NCBI GenBank assembly: GCA_039028895.1
Contig: JBCCHF010000055.1
Span: forward strand, 1 to 33,282
Direction of reading: 5' to 3'
From: JAHDCJ01 sp039028895
Lineage (GTDB): Bacteria; Bacteroidota; Bacteroidia; Chitinophagales; Saprospiraceae
DNA length: 33,282 nt
Shown here: in pieces, positions 1 through 7,783 of the stretch
Position numbering within the stretch: position 1 is the first letter of the stretch
How the letters are laid out: the number at the start of each line of letters is the position of its first letter
The notes under the pieces: model-generated
Seen by the model: the letters and a program-made list of their open reading frames with translations, nothing else
Databases searched by the model: none
Told to the model about the DNA's origin: nothing
Made by a program: the position numbers and the translations under genes

Positions 1-1800
1 GTAATGTCGACGCAAGTCGTTGCTGTACAACCGTTATTATCAGTTACGGTTACACAATAAGTGCCTGCTGTTAAGCCTGAGGGATCTTCATCGGTAGAAC
101 CGTTATCCCATGTAAAAGTATATGGAGCAGTGCCACCACCAACGGTTAAATCAATATCGCCATCACTGTCGCTATTACATAATAAGGCTTCGCCAGTGGC
201 TGAGGCGATTAATATTGGAGGTTCAGTAATATCTGCACATGCCGTTGCTGCACAACCGTTATTATCAGTTACGGTTACACAATAAGTGCCCGCTGTTAAA
301 TTTGAAAGATCTTCATCGGTCGAGCCATTATCCCAGGTAAATGTATAAGGAGCAGTGCCGCCGCCTACAGATAGGTCGATATCCCCATCACTGTCGCCAT
401 TACACAATAGGATTTCGCCAGTTGCTGATGCAGTTAATAATGGCGGTTCGGTAATGGTTGCGGAGGCAGTTTCTGAACACCCGTTATTATCTGATACTGT
501 GATTATGTGTAATCCAGCATTTAAGTTAATGGCAGAAGCTGTTGTTTCTCCGTTGTCCCATGTATAAGTGTAAGGCATCGATCCTCCGCTAACTGTTACA
601 GTTGCCATGCCATCATTCAATGAATTACAGCTAACATTTCCACCGACGTTTGTAGAGAGGGAAAGGATGCCGGGTTCTGTAATATCTACAGAAGCTGTCG
701 TTTCGCAATTATTGGTATCTGTGATGGTGACAAAATGGGTACTTGCGTCCAAATTTGTGGCTGTAATATCAGTTTCACCGTTGTCCCATAAGTAGGTATA
801 AGGAGAAGTTCCTCCCATTGGAGAAACTGAAGCGGAACCATCGGAGAAGGTATTACAACTTACTTGTTGATTGATAGAAGCACTGGCTATTAAAGCTGAA
901 GGTTCAGAAATATTGATCGAGGCTGTTTCAGTACAACCATTGGAATCAGTCAAGGTTACCAAATGTATTCCAGCGTTTAACATGATAGCAGAACTATTAG
1001 TCTCCCCATTATCCCAAATGTAGGTATAAGGAGGTGTTCCTCCGGCAGGACTAGCAGTTGCTGAACCATTATTTTCTCCATTACATGCTACATCTCCATC
1101 AAGGCTGGGTGAAAGAGACAAAACTGGTGGCTCGTTGACGACAATATCAAATGTATTTGAACAGCCAAACATATCTGTAATCGTAACCACATGAGTGCCC
1201 GCATTCAGCATGGTGGCAGTGGCAGTAGTTTCTCCAGTATCCCAGGAATAGGTATAATCTGAAGGATCCCCAGCTCCGACAGCAGTTGCAACTCCTGTGT
1301 TTTCTCCATTACACTGAACATCCATGTCAATTGATAAAGTCGCCATTATAGGCGGTGGTTCATTGATGGTAACAGATGCAGTTTCAGAACATCCTTGAGC
1401 ATCTGATATGGTTACTGTGTGTGTACCGGCGTTAAGCATGGTTGCGGTAGCAGTCGTTTCTCCGTTATCCCATAAATAGGTATAAGCAGGGGTGCCACCT
1501 GTAGCACTTGCTGTAGCAGAACCTGTAGATGCACTATTACAATCTGCATCATTGTTAAGCATGGCTGATGGCATGATGGCAAGAGGACCATCAATGAAAA
1601 CGGTATCAACATCAGTACAGCCTACATTGTCAGTAACAGTTACTTCATGAACACCAGGAGATAACATGGTGGCTGTTGCATTAGTTTCACCATTGTCCCA
1701 TTCATAAGAATAAGGAGGCATCCCAAACATGGTCATAGCAGTAGCAGATCCATCTAAGGTGTTGCCACAAGAAGCTGACAAATCAGGGGTAGCTTCAACT
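1..1800 (-). repeat. Eight tandem SprB-like repeats, 225-228 nt period
   Basis: The Trp-Asp-Asn codons of successive units end at plus-strand positions 110, 335, 560, 788, 1016, 1244, 1472 and 1700. The spacing is therefore 225, 225 and then 228 throughout. Each unit encodes 75-76 aa with PYTY/F-W-DNG and VTVTD-GC signatures typical of SprB repeats (Pfam PF13573). Units nearest the left edge are almost identical in DNA: 28-65 and 253-290 match over 38 bases. Units further right are more diverged. The array continues beyond the window. Confidence 0.9.
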
Positions 1801-4800
1801 TCAGGATTTCCAATGGTAGAGATCATTACCTCTCCATTGGAGTTTGTTCCACTACCAAATAGGTTATCCCAGTTATCAATTTGTAATACGTATTCTGTAT
1901 TTGGAAGCAGATTAGTATATGTTTGCGACCAATTAACAATTGTGCCCTGACAAATATTGAAGTTTTGGCAATCTACAAGACTCTCGGGATTACCATCACA
2001 AGGGGTAGAATCTTCATACAAAGAAATATTAAACCCATCAGTGGGATTAATCCCCAATAGGCATGTACCACCGATTTGAGCATTCATGATTGAAAGGGTG
2101 ATTTCACTACCATTACAATCAGAAGTGAAAGAAAAATAAACAGATGCATCAGGATCAGGAAATATTGTATTTCCACATTCTTCATAACCAGGTTCCCCTG
2201 CACCAATATCCTCTCCTGTTGCCCCTTCGATATCCCAGCAGTAAGCCACATTTGGCTGCATGACTATCGCATTATCGCAATTATCTGCTCCACACCTTTC
2301 TGATACACATATTTCAAAATCTTCGTCATGATCAAGTCCGCCATCATTGAAAACCTGCAGCCAGATTGTCTCCCCTGGTGTACCTGCAATTTCAAAGCTC
2401 ACATCGTCACCAAATCCTCCTGTCTCACATTCCTGCGGTGTCAGATTACCACAAGTTCCTGTATAGGCGATAACAGTTAAAGTAGAATAATCCCCCAAAA
2501 TACCACCTACAGCATCATCATTACCCTCTACCAATGCCAGACCAGAGGGTGGTACAGTAAACTGATACCAGGTGTCTCCACAGTTCGAACCACCACAACC
2601 CATAACAAAGGGGCCATTTTCATATATGGTAGGCTGGCCATAATTTTCCACATTCCAAACACCCGATGAAACTAAGCACGACTCAGACTGAACACTCAGG
2701 GTTACAGCATCCGGACAATCATTGTTTGGAGGTTCTACGTCTCCAGGAACCCCGGTTCCATAATCAGCTTCCGGATCAACTAAAGTAATGGTGAATTCAC
2801 CATCAGGGCCAAGTACGGTTGTACCGTCTACCTGAATGAAATAAGTATCGCCTGGAATTAAACAACTGGTCTCAATCTCCTCATCAAGCAATTGAGTAGC
2901 ATCGTAATCCATGTCGATCTCTGTTAAGGATCCTGTACAAGTATTATTGGAAGAACTAAAAAGGTAAATCTCGGAATCGATACCCAAAAGATCATTTGCG
3001 GAAAGCGTAATATCAACTCTTCCCGAATTAGGCGCGATAAAAGAATACCAAACCGTCTGTTGGGCATATCCATTTTCACCGGGCTCGCCAGGTTCGGTGT
3101 CTGCACAAATATTATTTTCATTAGATAGAACTGAAATAGACCCTAATGCAAGACCAAAATCTTCAGCATTACAAATGTCATTATTTGGAGGAAATACAGT
3201 AGAGCCGCCATCATCATCAATCTCAATCGTAAAGGTGCCTTCTGCTCCACCAATGAGATCGCCGTTATCTGAACCATCTATCTGCACAAAATAAGTCTCT
3301 CCAGCAACCAGGCAGGTCAGAGTTATATCTTCATCAAAGAATAAACCCAAACCGTCGTATTCGCTGTCATGTTCATTCAGACTCCCATTACAAGTCCCAT
3401 CAGAGGAGGTGTATATGGCTACCTGAAGATCAATGCCACCCTGATTGTTGAGGTCGATAGTCGCATTTCCAGAAGTTGGCGCTTCAAAAGTGAACCAAAC
3501 CGTCTGGTCAATTCCAAATGCTGAGGGGCCGGGTTCTCCGGGTTCTGTATTGGTGCAGATATTATTGTAATTAGGACCAGCAGGAATTACGCCACCATCA
3601 GGAACAGGTCCCAGGTCGACAGCATTACAGATATCATTATAGGGCGGGATCGAACCTGTGCCATTATCGCTTACTTCCAATGTGAAATAACCTTCAACGT
3701 TTAAGGCGCCTCCATCTACCATTACAAAATAAGTCTCTCCCGGAATAAGACAATCAACGTCCATACCGACATCGAAACTAAAGAAATCGTCTTCACTTTC
3801 CAGTTCTGACATCGTACCATTACAGGTGCCGTCTGAAGATTCGAAAACAGCTACCTGCAGATCAATCAAATCTCCTAATCCGTTTGGGTCAGAATTTAGA
3901 TCGAGAGTAACGCTGGACGTTGTATTAGCTCCCGGATGCATTGGCGCCTCAAAAGTAAACCAAACCGTTTGGTCAGTACCAAATTCTGATGGATTTGGAT
4001 CGCCAATGTCATCAGAGCAAAAGTTGTAATAATCATTGCCGTTTCCAACACTTCCACCTATTGGCACCTGTCCAAGGCCAATAGCATCGCAAATCAGGTC
4101 GTTAGTAGGGATTGGTACAGCAGAAATCTCAGAAATATTAATGTCAAAATATCCCTGAACATTAATAAAAGAGCCATCTACCATTACGAAATAGGTGTTG
4201 CCGGCTTCCAGGCACTGAACTTCAATAGTTTCATTCAGGGGTGGAAAATCAATCGGGTCATAATCACTAGTCACTTCTGTGAGAATGCCGTTACAGGTAT
4301 TGTCAGAAGATTCAAATACAGCAATTTGAAGATCAATAGCGTCAACAAAGAAAGGAAAGTCTGAAACAGTTTCTATTTCTACAGCAAAAGGACCTCCTGT
4401 CGCTGGAGTTGTAAAAGTATACCAAACTGTCTGGTCTGTATCAAAAGCAGCAGGGTCGGGGTCACCATCATCACCAGCACATAAATTATTCTCGTTAGAC
4501 AAGCTTAAGGATGAACCCAGGAATGGATTTCCCATGTTGGTTGCCATACAAATCTCGTCATTCGGAGTTACGGCTGTAGCCGGATCTTCTTCTACAGTTA
4601 CATCAAAATACCCTTCCACCAAATCACCGTCCAGAATGTTGGCTTCTCCATCGACCATTATCCAGTAGGTGTTGCCAGGTTCCAGACAGGTGACCTCAAC
4701 ATCTATGTCAAAGAAAATATCTCCTAAAAAGCCAGCATCCACTTCAATTTCTGAGAATGTACCATTACAGGTTCCGTCGCTTGACTCCCAAACTGAAACC

Positions 4801-6959
4801 TGAAGGTCAATGGCATCGTCATTCCCAATTATTCCATCCTGATCCAGGGTAATGGTGACATTTCTGGTTGGTGGAGCAATAAAGGTGTACCAGACCGTTT
4901 GATCAGAAGAGAAATTAGCTGGATTGGGTTCCCCGGAAGTATCAGCGCAAAAGTTGTTTTGACTAGGGGGGGAACTGCCGATATCAGTGGTCACAGAGCC
5001 ACCAGCGGGATTCCCAAGGGCGATCGCATCACAGGGCAAGTCGTTAGGGCCTGGTGGATCCTGGTCAACTTCAACAACTGTAATATCAAATTCACCAATT
5101 AACGGATCGGTATTCAAAAGTCCTGCTTCGCCATCCACCAGAATGTAGTAAAGTCTTCCGGGTTCAAGGCACTCAACGCGCATGTCTTCATCCCAAAACA
5201 GAGGGACACCGAGGCCTTCATATTCACTTTCAATTTCTGTAAGAGAGCCAGTACATGACTGATCATCAGAATCATACACAGCAACCTGAAGGTCGATGGC
5301 ATCACTGCCAAGAGATTCAAGCTGTATATCAACTACACCAGAAGTTGGTGCGATAAATGAATACCATACACCCGATTCATTTTGCCAGTTACTGGGGATA
5401 GGCTCCATGATATTGTCAGCACAATAGTTGTTTTCGGTGTTCATGCCAACCGGACTTCCTACGGCAGGTGTACCTAATGCTTCAGCATCACAAATGTCGT
5501 CATTAGGTGCTGGAAAATCTCCTCCATCTGTAATGGTAATATCAAAAATCCCGGTGCTGTTTAACCCTGAACCATCAACAAATAACCAATAGGGGTCACC
5601 AGCAACAAGACATCTTACCTCAAGAGTTTCATTAAAAATTATGGGATCATAGTCTGATCCTTCTTCTTGAAGACTTCCATTGCATGTATTGTCAGTCGTA
5701 CCATACACAGCAAGTTGAAGGTCTATGGCATCTGTCCCAAGTGGGAATATCAAGTCAGAATCAGCATCAATGATCACATGCCCTGAAGCAGGAGCTGTAA
5801 ATTGATACCAAACGCCATTGTCAGAACCCCAGGCTCCTGGTGTTGGATCGTTAGTGTCTGTTGCGCAAACATTGGACTGGCTTAAATTCGGGGTAGCTAT
5901 TGATCCATTGTCAGGGACAACCCCAAGGTTCTGAGCGTCACAGATCTGGTCACCTGCTTGTGAAATTCCCTGATCGACGATTTCCAAGCCAAAATAACCC
6001 TCGCTGGTACCTAAGATGTTTAATGGATCTTCCCAACCATCAACCAAAAGGTAATAAGTGGTATTGGGGAGTAAACAGTTGACGTCCATGGTTTCGCCAA
6101 ACAGGATTGGATCATAATCTGAACCGACATTGGCCAATGAACCAGTGCAGGCGTTGTTACTGGATTCATATAATGCTAATTGAAGGTCAATTTGGTCTCC
6201 GAACCCTTGTGGATCGTTAGTTGCATCAATGGTAATGATGGTGCTTGGATTGTTGGAGGTTGTAAAAGAAAACCATACACCTTGTTCATTGGTCCAACCC
6301 GGAGGGTTTGGGTCACCAGAACTTCCAGCACAGAAATTATTATAATTTGAAAGACCGTTATTGCCAATAGTTGCTCCAGAACCCAGCGTGCCTAGGTCAA
6401 TGGCGTTACAGATAAGGTCATTTGGGCCACCAATAAAGGACCCGGAAACGACAATCTGCGCCCAATAGCACCAGGTCCCACTGCAACCGGATGAATTGGC
6501 ACAATATGGACCTATATTGTAAGTGCCAGGAGTCGTTGGAAGCGCAATATTATCAGTCCTGTCGGCTGAATTCCCATCACAAATCCCTGCAAATAAGCCT
6601 AATACACATCCACCTGCATCATTTTCGCAGCCTCTGAATCGCACTTGCACAGTTGAGGGGACCTCGGAGGCGCAGTTAAAACTCTCGTTCACTAAAGATT
6701 GGCTTGTTCCAATAGTACAACCATTGCAGGTCGTACTGGTGCATTGATCATCCACAATTCCAGGACCAGTCCACCACCAGGCCGGATCACTATCTCCGGC
6801 AAGGAAACCATCACAATCGCCAATAGTTGTTGAAACCTGGGTAACAGTCATCGAGATGTTAAGTTGCCCATAAGATTGAATCCCCAATAGACTGAGAATA
6901 AGGGTAGTATAAATACACTTTCCCAAAAATGGAGATAATAGGGTAGAACAAGGTTTCAT
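1..6959 (-). CDS. Giant secreted repeat protein (adhesin-like), 3' end beyond window
   Basis: One reading frame stays open from an ATG at 6959 to the left edge, giving at least 2,319 codons; the C-terminus is missing. Residues 1-32 form a signal peptide (hydrophobic stretch TTLILSLLGI, likely cleavage after SYGQ). A cysteine-rich N-terminal region follows, then about ten jelly-roll-like modules of ~154 aa that each open with a motif like NDxICxAxxLG and contain QTVWYTF and SSDGTCNG-type signatures. They resemble pre-peptidase C-terminal (PPC)-like domains. Eight SprB-like repeats of 75-76 aa follow (PYTYxWDNGET, then GTHxVTVTDxxGC). Proteins of this build in Bacteroidota are exported by the type IX system and act in adhesion or gliding; that role is inferred. 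A T9SS sorting domain would be expected at the missing C-terminus. There is no sign of frameshift or decay. It is divergent from the small gene at 7388. The exact substrate or partner is unknown. Confidence 0.9.
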   Translation of the reverse strand, partial: MKPCSTLLSPFLGKCIYTTLILSLLGIQSYGQLNISMTVTQVSTTIGDCDGFLAGDSDPAWWWTGPGIVDDQCTSTTCNGCTIGTSQSLVNESFNCASEVPSTVQVRFRGCENDAGGCVLGLFAGICDGNSADRTDNIALPTTPGTYNIGPYCANSSGCSGTWCYWAQIVVSGSFIGGPNDLICNAIDLGTLGSGATIGNNGLSNYNNFCAGSSGDPNPPGWTNEQGVWFSFTTSNNPSTIITIDATNDPQGFGDQIDLQLALYESSNNACTGSLANVGSDYDPILFGETMDVNCLLPNTTYYLLVDGWEDPLNILGTSEGYFGLEIVDQGISQAGDQICDAQNLGVVPDNGSIATPNLSQSNVCATDTNDPTPGAWGSDNGVWYQFTAPASGHVIIDADSDLIFPLGTDAIDLQLAVYGTTDNTCNGSLQEEGSDYDPIIFNETLEVRCLVAGDPYWLFVDGSGLNSTGIFDITITDGGDFPAPNDDICDAEALGTPAVGSPVGMNTENNYCADNIMEPIPSNWQNESGVWYSFIAPTSGVVDIQLESLGSDAIDLQVAVYDSDDQSCTGSLTEIESEYEGLGVPLFWDEDMRVECLEPGRLYYILVDGEAGLLNTDPLIGEFDITVVEVDQDPPGPNDLPCDAIALGNPAGGSVTTDIGSSPPSQNNFCADTSGEPNPANFSSDQTVWYTFIAPPTRNVTITLDQDGIIGNDDAIDLQVSVWESSDGTCNGTFSEIEVDAGFLGDIFFDIDVEVTCLEPGNTYWIMVDGEANILDGDLVEGYFDVTVEEDPATAVTPNDEICMATNMGNPFLGSSLSLSNENNLCAGDDGDPDPAAFDTDQTVWYTFTTPATGGPFAVEIETVSDFPFFVDAIDLQIAVFESSDNTCNGILTEVTSDYDPIDFPPLNETIEVQCLEAGNTYFVMVDGSFINVQGYFDINISEISAVPIPTNDLICDAIGLGQVPIGGSVGNGNDYYNFCSDDIGDPNPSEFGTDQTVWFTFEAPMHPGANTTSSVTLDLNSDPNGLGDLIDLQVAVFESSDGTCNGTMSELESEDDFFSFDVGMDVDCLIPGETYFVMVDGGALNVEGYFTLEVSDNGTGSIPPYNDICNAVDLGPVPDGGVIPAGPNYNNICTNTEPGEPGPSAFGIDQTVWFTFEAPTSGNATIDLNNQGGIDLQVAIYTSSDGTCNGSLNEHDSEYDGLGLFFDEDITLTCLVAGETYFVQIDGSDNGDLIGGAEGTFTIEIDDDGGSTVFPPNNDICNAEDFGLALGSISVLSNENNICADTEPGEPGENGYAQQTVWYSFIAPNSGRVDITLSANDLLGIDSEIYLFSSSNNTCTGSLTEIDMDYDATQLLDEEIETSCLIPGDTYFIQVDGTTVLGPDGEFTITLVDPEADYGTGVPGDVEPPNNDCPDAVTLSVQSESCLVSSGVWNVENYGQPTIYENGPFVMGCGGSNCGDTWYQFTVPPSGLALVEGNDDAVGGILGDYSTLTVIAYTGTCGNLTPQECETGGFGDDVSFEIAGTPGETIWLQVFNDGGLDHDEDFEICVSERCGADNCDNAIVMQPNVAYCWDIEGATGEDIGAGEPGYEECGNTIFPDPDASVYFSFTSDCNGSEITLSIMNAQIGGTCLLGINPTDGFNISLYEDSTPCDGNPESLVDCQNFNICQGTIVNWSQTYTNLLPNTEYVLQIDNWDNLFGSGTNSNGEVMISTIGNPEVEATPDLSASCGNTLDGSATAMTMFGMPPYSYEWDNGETNATATMLSPGVHEVTVTDNVGCTDVDTVFIDGPLAIMPSAMLNNDADCNSASTGSATASATGGTPAYTYLWDNGETTATATMLNAGTHTVTISDAQGCSETASVTINEPPPIMATLSIDMDVQCNGENTGVATAVGAGDPSDYTYSWDTGETTATATMLNAGTHVVTITDMFGCSNTFDIVVNEPPVLSLSPSLDGDVACNGENNGSATASPAGGTPPYTYIWDNGETNSSAIMLNAGIHLVTLTDSNGCTETASINISEPSALIASASINQQVSCNTFSDGSASVSPMGGTSPYTYLWDNGETDITATNLDASTHFVTITDTNNCETTASVDITEPGILSLSTNVGGNVSCNSLNDGMATVTVSGGSMPYTYTWDNGETTASAINLNAGLHIITVSDNNGCSETASATITEPPLLTASATGEILLCNGDSDGDIDLSVGGGTAPYTFTWDNGSTDEDLSNLTAGTYCVTVTDNNGCAATACADITEPPILIASATGEALLCNSDSDGDIDLTVGGGTAPYTFTWDNGSTDEDPSGLTAGTYCVTVTDNNGCTATTCVDI
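2300..6430 (-). repeat. Tandem ~462-nt modules encoding PPC-like domains
   Basis: The signature NDxICxAxxLG recurs near 6422, 5954, 5504, 5047, 4567, 4107, 3645 and 3190, a mean spacing of ~462 nt (154 aa). A ninth divergent copy (NNDCPDAVTL) starts near 2740 and a tenth related module near 2300. Each module also carries VWYxFxAP, AIDLQVAVY, CLxPGxTYFVMVDG and a closing YFxIxV segment. These fit a beta-sandwich of the PPC or related class. The assignment comes from pattern recognition, not from a profile search. Confidence 0.75.
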
Positions 6960-7227
6960 AGGTTGGATTTAACCAATGTCCAATATAATTTTTTGAGTCC
7001 GAAAACCCAAAAATCCTGACGCCTGATATATGGTAAAAGAAGATTGACTTTTCGGCTGCACTTAACAACCAGGTACTTTGTCAATAAGGGAAAGAACCAA
7101 GTAGAAGAAATGGACAAATTGAGGCATACACATAAAAACTCAAAGGAAATGCATATAATTTTTGGCGAAAAAAAGCCGATTGGTTTTTACAATTTTTAAT
7201 TTTTTGGTTAAATCTATATTGTTGATT

Positions 7228-7249
7228 ATCATTCATTTATATGAATGAT
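7228..7249. promoter_or_regulatory. 9-bp inverted repeat, 4-nt loop
   Basis: ATCATTCAT (7228-7236) is the exact reverse complement of ATGAATGAT (7241-7249), with TTAT between. It lies ~17 bp before the TAnnTTTG box at 7266. It may be a protein-binding dyad controlling one of the divergent genes, or a hairpin in a leader. There is no T-run typical of a terminator directly after it on either strand. Confidence 0.4.
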
Positions 7250-7265
7250 TAGGTCCGTTTTCCTT

Positions 7266-7273
7266 TATTTTTG
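7266..7273 (+). promoter_or_regulatory. Candidate -7 promoter box for the 7388 gene
   Basis: TATTTTTG is a perfect match to the Bacteroidota -7 consensus TAnnTTTG. No good TTG-type -33 element sits at the usual distance, and the implied leader is ~105 nt. This is a weak call. Confidence 0.3.
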
Positions 7274-7387
7274 GATTTTTCGTTAAAATTCATGAAAATC
7301 AGATTTTACAATCCTCTGAAAACTGGTTAGCGATTCCGTTACAGCGGGTATAATATTGTAATCATAAGCGGTAATAAAACCGTAGTC

Positions 7388-7597
7388 ATGAAAACAATAG
7401 TCGTCATATTAACCAGTTTTATGCTCTGTTTCCTTGCTATACAGCAACTGACAGGAGAAACTACCAGCGTAAAAGGTATGTTTCAGGATAATTCAATTAA
7501 TATGAACAGGAAGAAGGTAGCGGAAGTGTTACGTAAGATCAAGGATAACAATGAAACTAAATATATAAATCAACAAAGCCTGTATATCAATGCATGA
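7388..7597 (+). CDS. Small predicted exported protein, 69 aa, unknown function
   Basis: I do not recognise this protein. Residues 1-23 (MKTIVVILTSFMLCFLAIQQ and following) look like a signal peptide or one membrane anchor. The rest is short and polar, with a Lys/Arg-rich segment around residues 40-55 (NMNRKKVAEVLRKIK). In favour of a real gene is a strong hairpin terminator at 7575-7609 that contains the TGA stop (7595-7597) in its loop, so a transcript on this strand ends exactly here. It stands alone, convergent with the EF-G paralogue and divergent from the giant surface protein. A regulatory RNA with a chance ORF remains possible. Confidence 0.5.
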   Translation: MKTIVVILTSFMLCFLAIQQLTGETTSVKGMFQDNSINMNRKKVAEVLRKIKDNNETKYINQQSLYINA

Positions 7598-7616
7598 CAT
7601 ACAGGCTTTCTCATTT
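7575..7616 (+). terminator. Intrinsic terminator overlapping the stop codon of the 7388 gene
   Basis: AAAGCCTGTAT (7575-7585) pairs perfectly with ATACAGGCTTT (7599-7609), giving an 11-bp stem and a 13-nt loop, followed by a T-rich tail. The last six sense codons of the small ORF form the left arm, and its stop codon is in the loop. Confidence 0.8.
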
Positions 7617-7783
7617 TTATTACAAACTAATCTATGAAAAGAAATGAAAAAGTTAAAGGGGTGATAAATTGCTCTCTACTTACAAAACCTTTTCATTTAC
7701 AATTCATAAAGGAAAGCTTATTTAGCGAAAAAGTTAGGCATTTAACACTTATTTAACGCTCCAATAAGCGGCTCCTCTAGTCA

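Larger units (their letters stand above)
6960..7387. other. 428-bp divergent intergenic region
   Basis: There is no credible gene here. It separates the giant minus-strand gene from the small plus-strand gene at 7388. It is AT-rich. It contains a 9-bp perfect hairpin (7228-7236 with 7241-7249, 4-nt loop) and a perfect TAnnTTTG box at 7266-7273 on the plus strand. I found no TAnnTTTG box for the minus-strand gene, so its promoter is unassigned. Confidence 0.6.

Noticed and set aside
1..1800. Regular repeats that could suggest a CRISPR array
   Set aside because: The period is 225-228 nt, the frame is fully coding, and each unit translates to an SprB-like domain.
61..6747. Many short plus- and minus-strand ORFs of 60-75 aa
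   Set aside because: They lie in other frames of the single open minus-strand giant gene, and their translations show no domain, signal peptide or consistent composition.
6859..7068. 69-aa minus-strand ORF overlapping the start of the giant gene
   Set aside because: It is out of frame with the giant gene, has no recognisable features and overlaps the signal peptide coding region.
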